DNA of 64,000 nucleotides from Notolepis coatsorum (Eukaryota; Chordata; Actinopteri; Aulopiformes; Paralepididae), in assembly GCA_963971535.1 (NCBI GenBank), contig OZ020598.1, forward strand, positions 96,539,650 through 96,603,649, read 5' to 3'. The position numbers and the translations under genes were made by a program. Below are positions 63,861-64,000 of the stretch, piece after piece (position 1 is the stretch's first letter; the number at the start of each line of letters is the position of its first letter). A model generated the notes under the pieces. That model searched no databases. It worked only from the letters and a program-made list of their open reading frames with translations, and was not told the origin of the DNA.

Positions 63861-64000
63861 TACTCACACTCTCTCGTCAACAACAGCTGTGCCGACGGTA
63901 TCTTTGTGAGTTACCGGATTCAAACGGTTTCTTTTCATGGAGTGATTGACAAATGTAACTTTGCCTTGTCTTTTAATAAAACATTTTAATTGGCCATTTT

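Overview
This window is eukaryotic and almost certainly from a teleost fish. The evidence is the repeat set: a Tol2-like hAT element, several TAGGGTGGCC-type hAT elements, L2/Rex-like LINEs with (TTGAC)n or (ATTC)n tails, a Penelope-type GIY-YIG fragment, teleost-style tRNA SINEs, and long CA/GT, GA, TTA and GGAGA tracts. Most of the 64 kb is nested mobile elements and satellites. No conserved housekeeping gene was recognised. There is one 200-base assembly gap (35240-35439).

Region 1 (1-19 kb) is the most informative part. Two genes lie in tandem on the minus strand. The upstream one (17199 to 15097) is a single 700-residue ORF resembling the TNP2 transposase of CACTA/EnSpm elements. The downstream one can be assembled from 12 exons (12319 to 1928) with GT/AG boundaries and compatible phases. 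It encodes 489 residues ending in a DUF4806-like domain. The pair may be the two genes of one CACTA-like transposon or its domesticated derivative. The locus has since been invaded. A very young non-autonomous LTR element (2820-9380, TATAC target duplication, 2801-bp LTRs with only 4 differences seen) sits in intron 10. A TTAA-flanked foldback element with a satellite loop (13610-14938) lies between the genes. Local tandem duplications affect exon 1, exons 8/9, the last exon and the region upstream of the TNP2-like gene.

Region 2 (19-35 kb) holds a Penelope relic, purine satellites, LINE 3' ends, foldback MITEs, a 484-bp MITE with TTA flanks, a Harbinger-like element (29799-31433), LINE RT relics and a Tol2-like hAT element (32422-33911). 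Region 3 (35-43 kb) holds two hAT elements with perfect 8-bp target duplications. It also holds an inverted second copy of the Harbinger-like element (38388-40121), which interrupts an older LINE-like reading frame.

Region 4 (43-56.5 kb) is LINE-rich. It has a nearly full-length but broken L2-like LINE (48106-51322), two truncated LINEs, a 21-bp minisatellite at two sites and huge TTA arrays. Region 5 (56-64 kb) has a tRNA SINE inserted in a LINE 3' end with a 17-bp target duplication, a 30-bp hairpin minisatellite, a degenerate antisense LINE RT and facing GT and CA tracts.

Apart from the two minus-strand genes, the long open frames are satellite artefacts or retroelement remnants.
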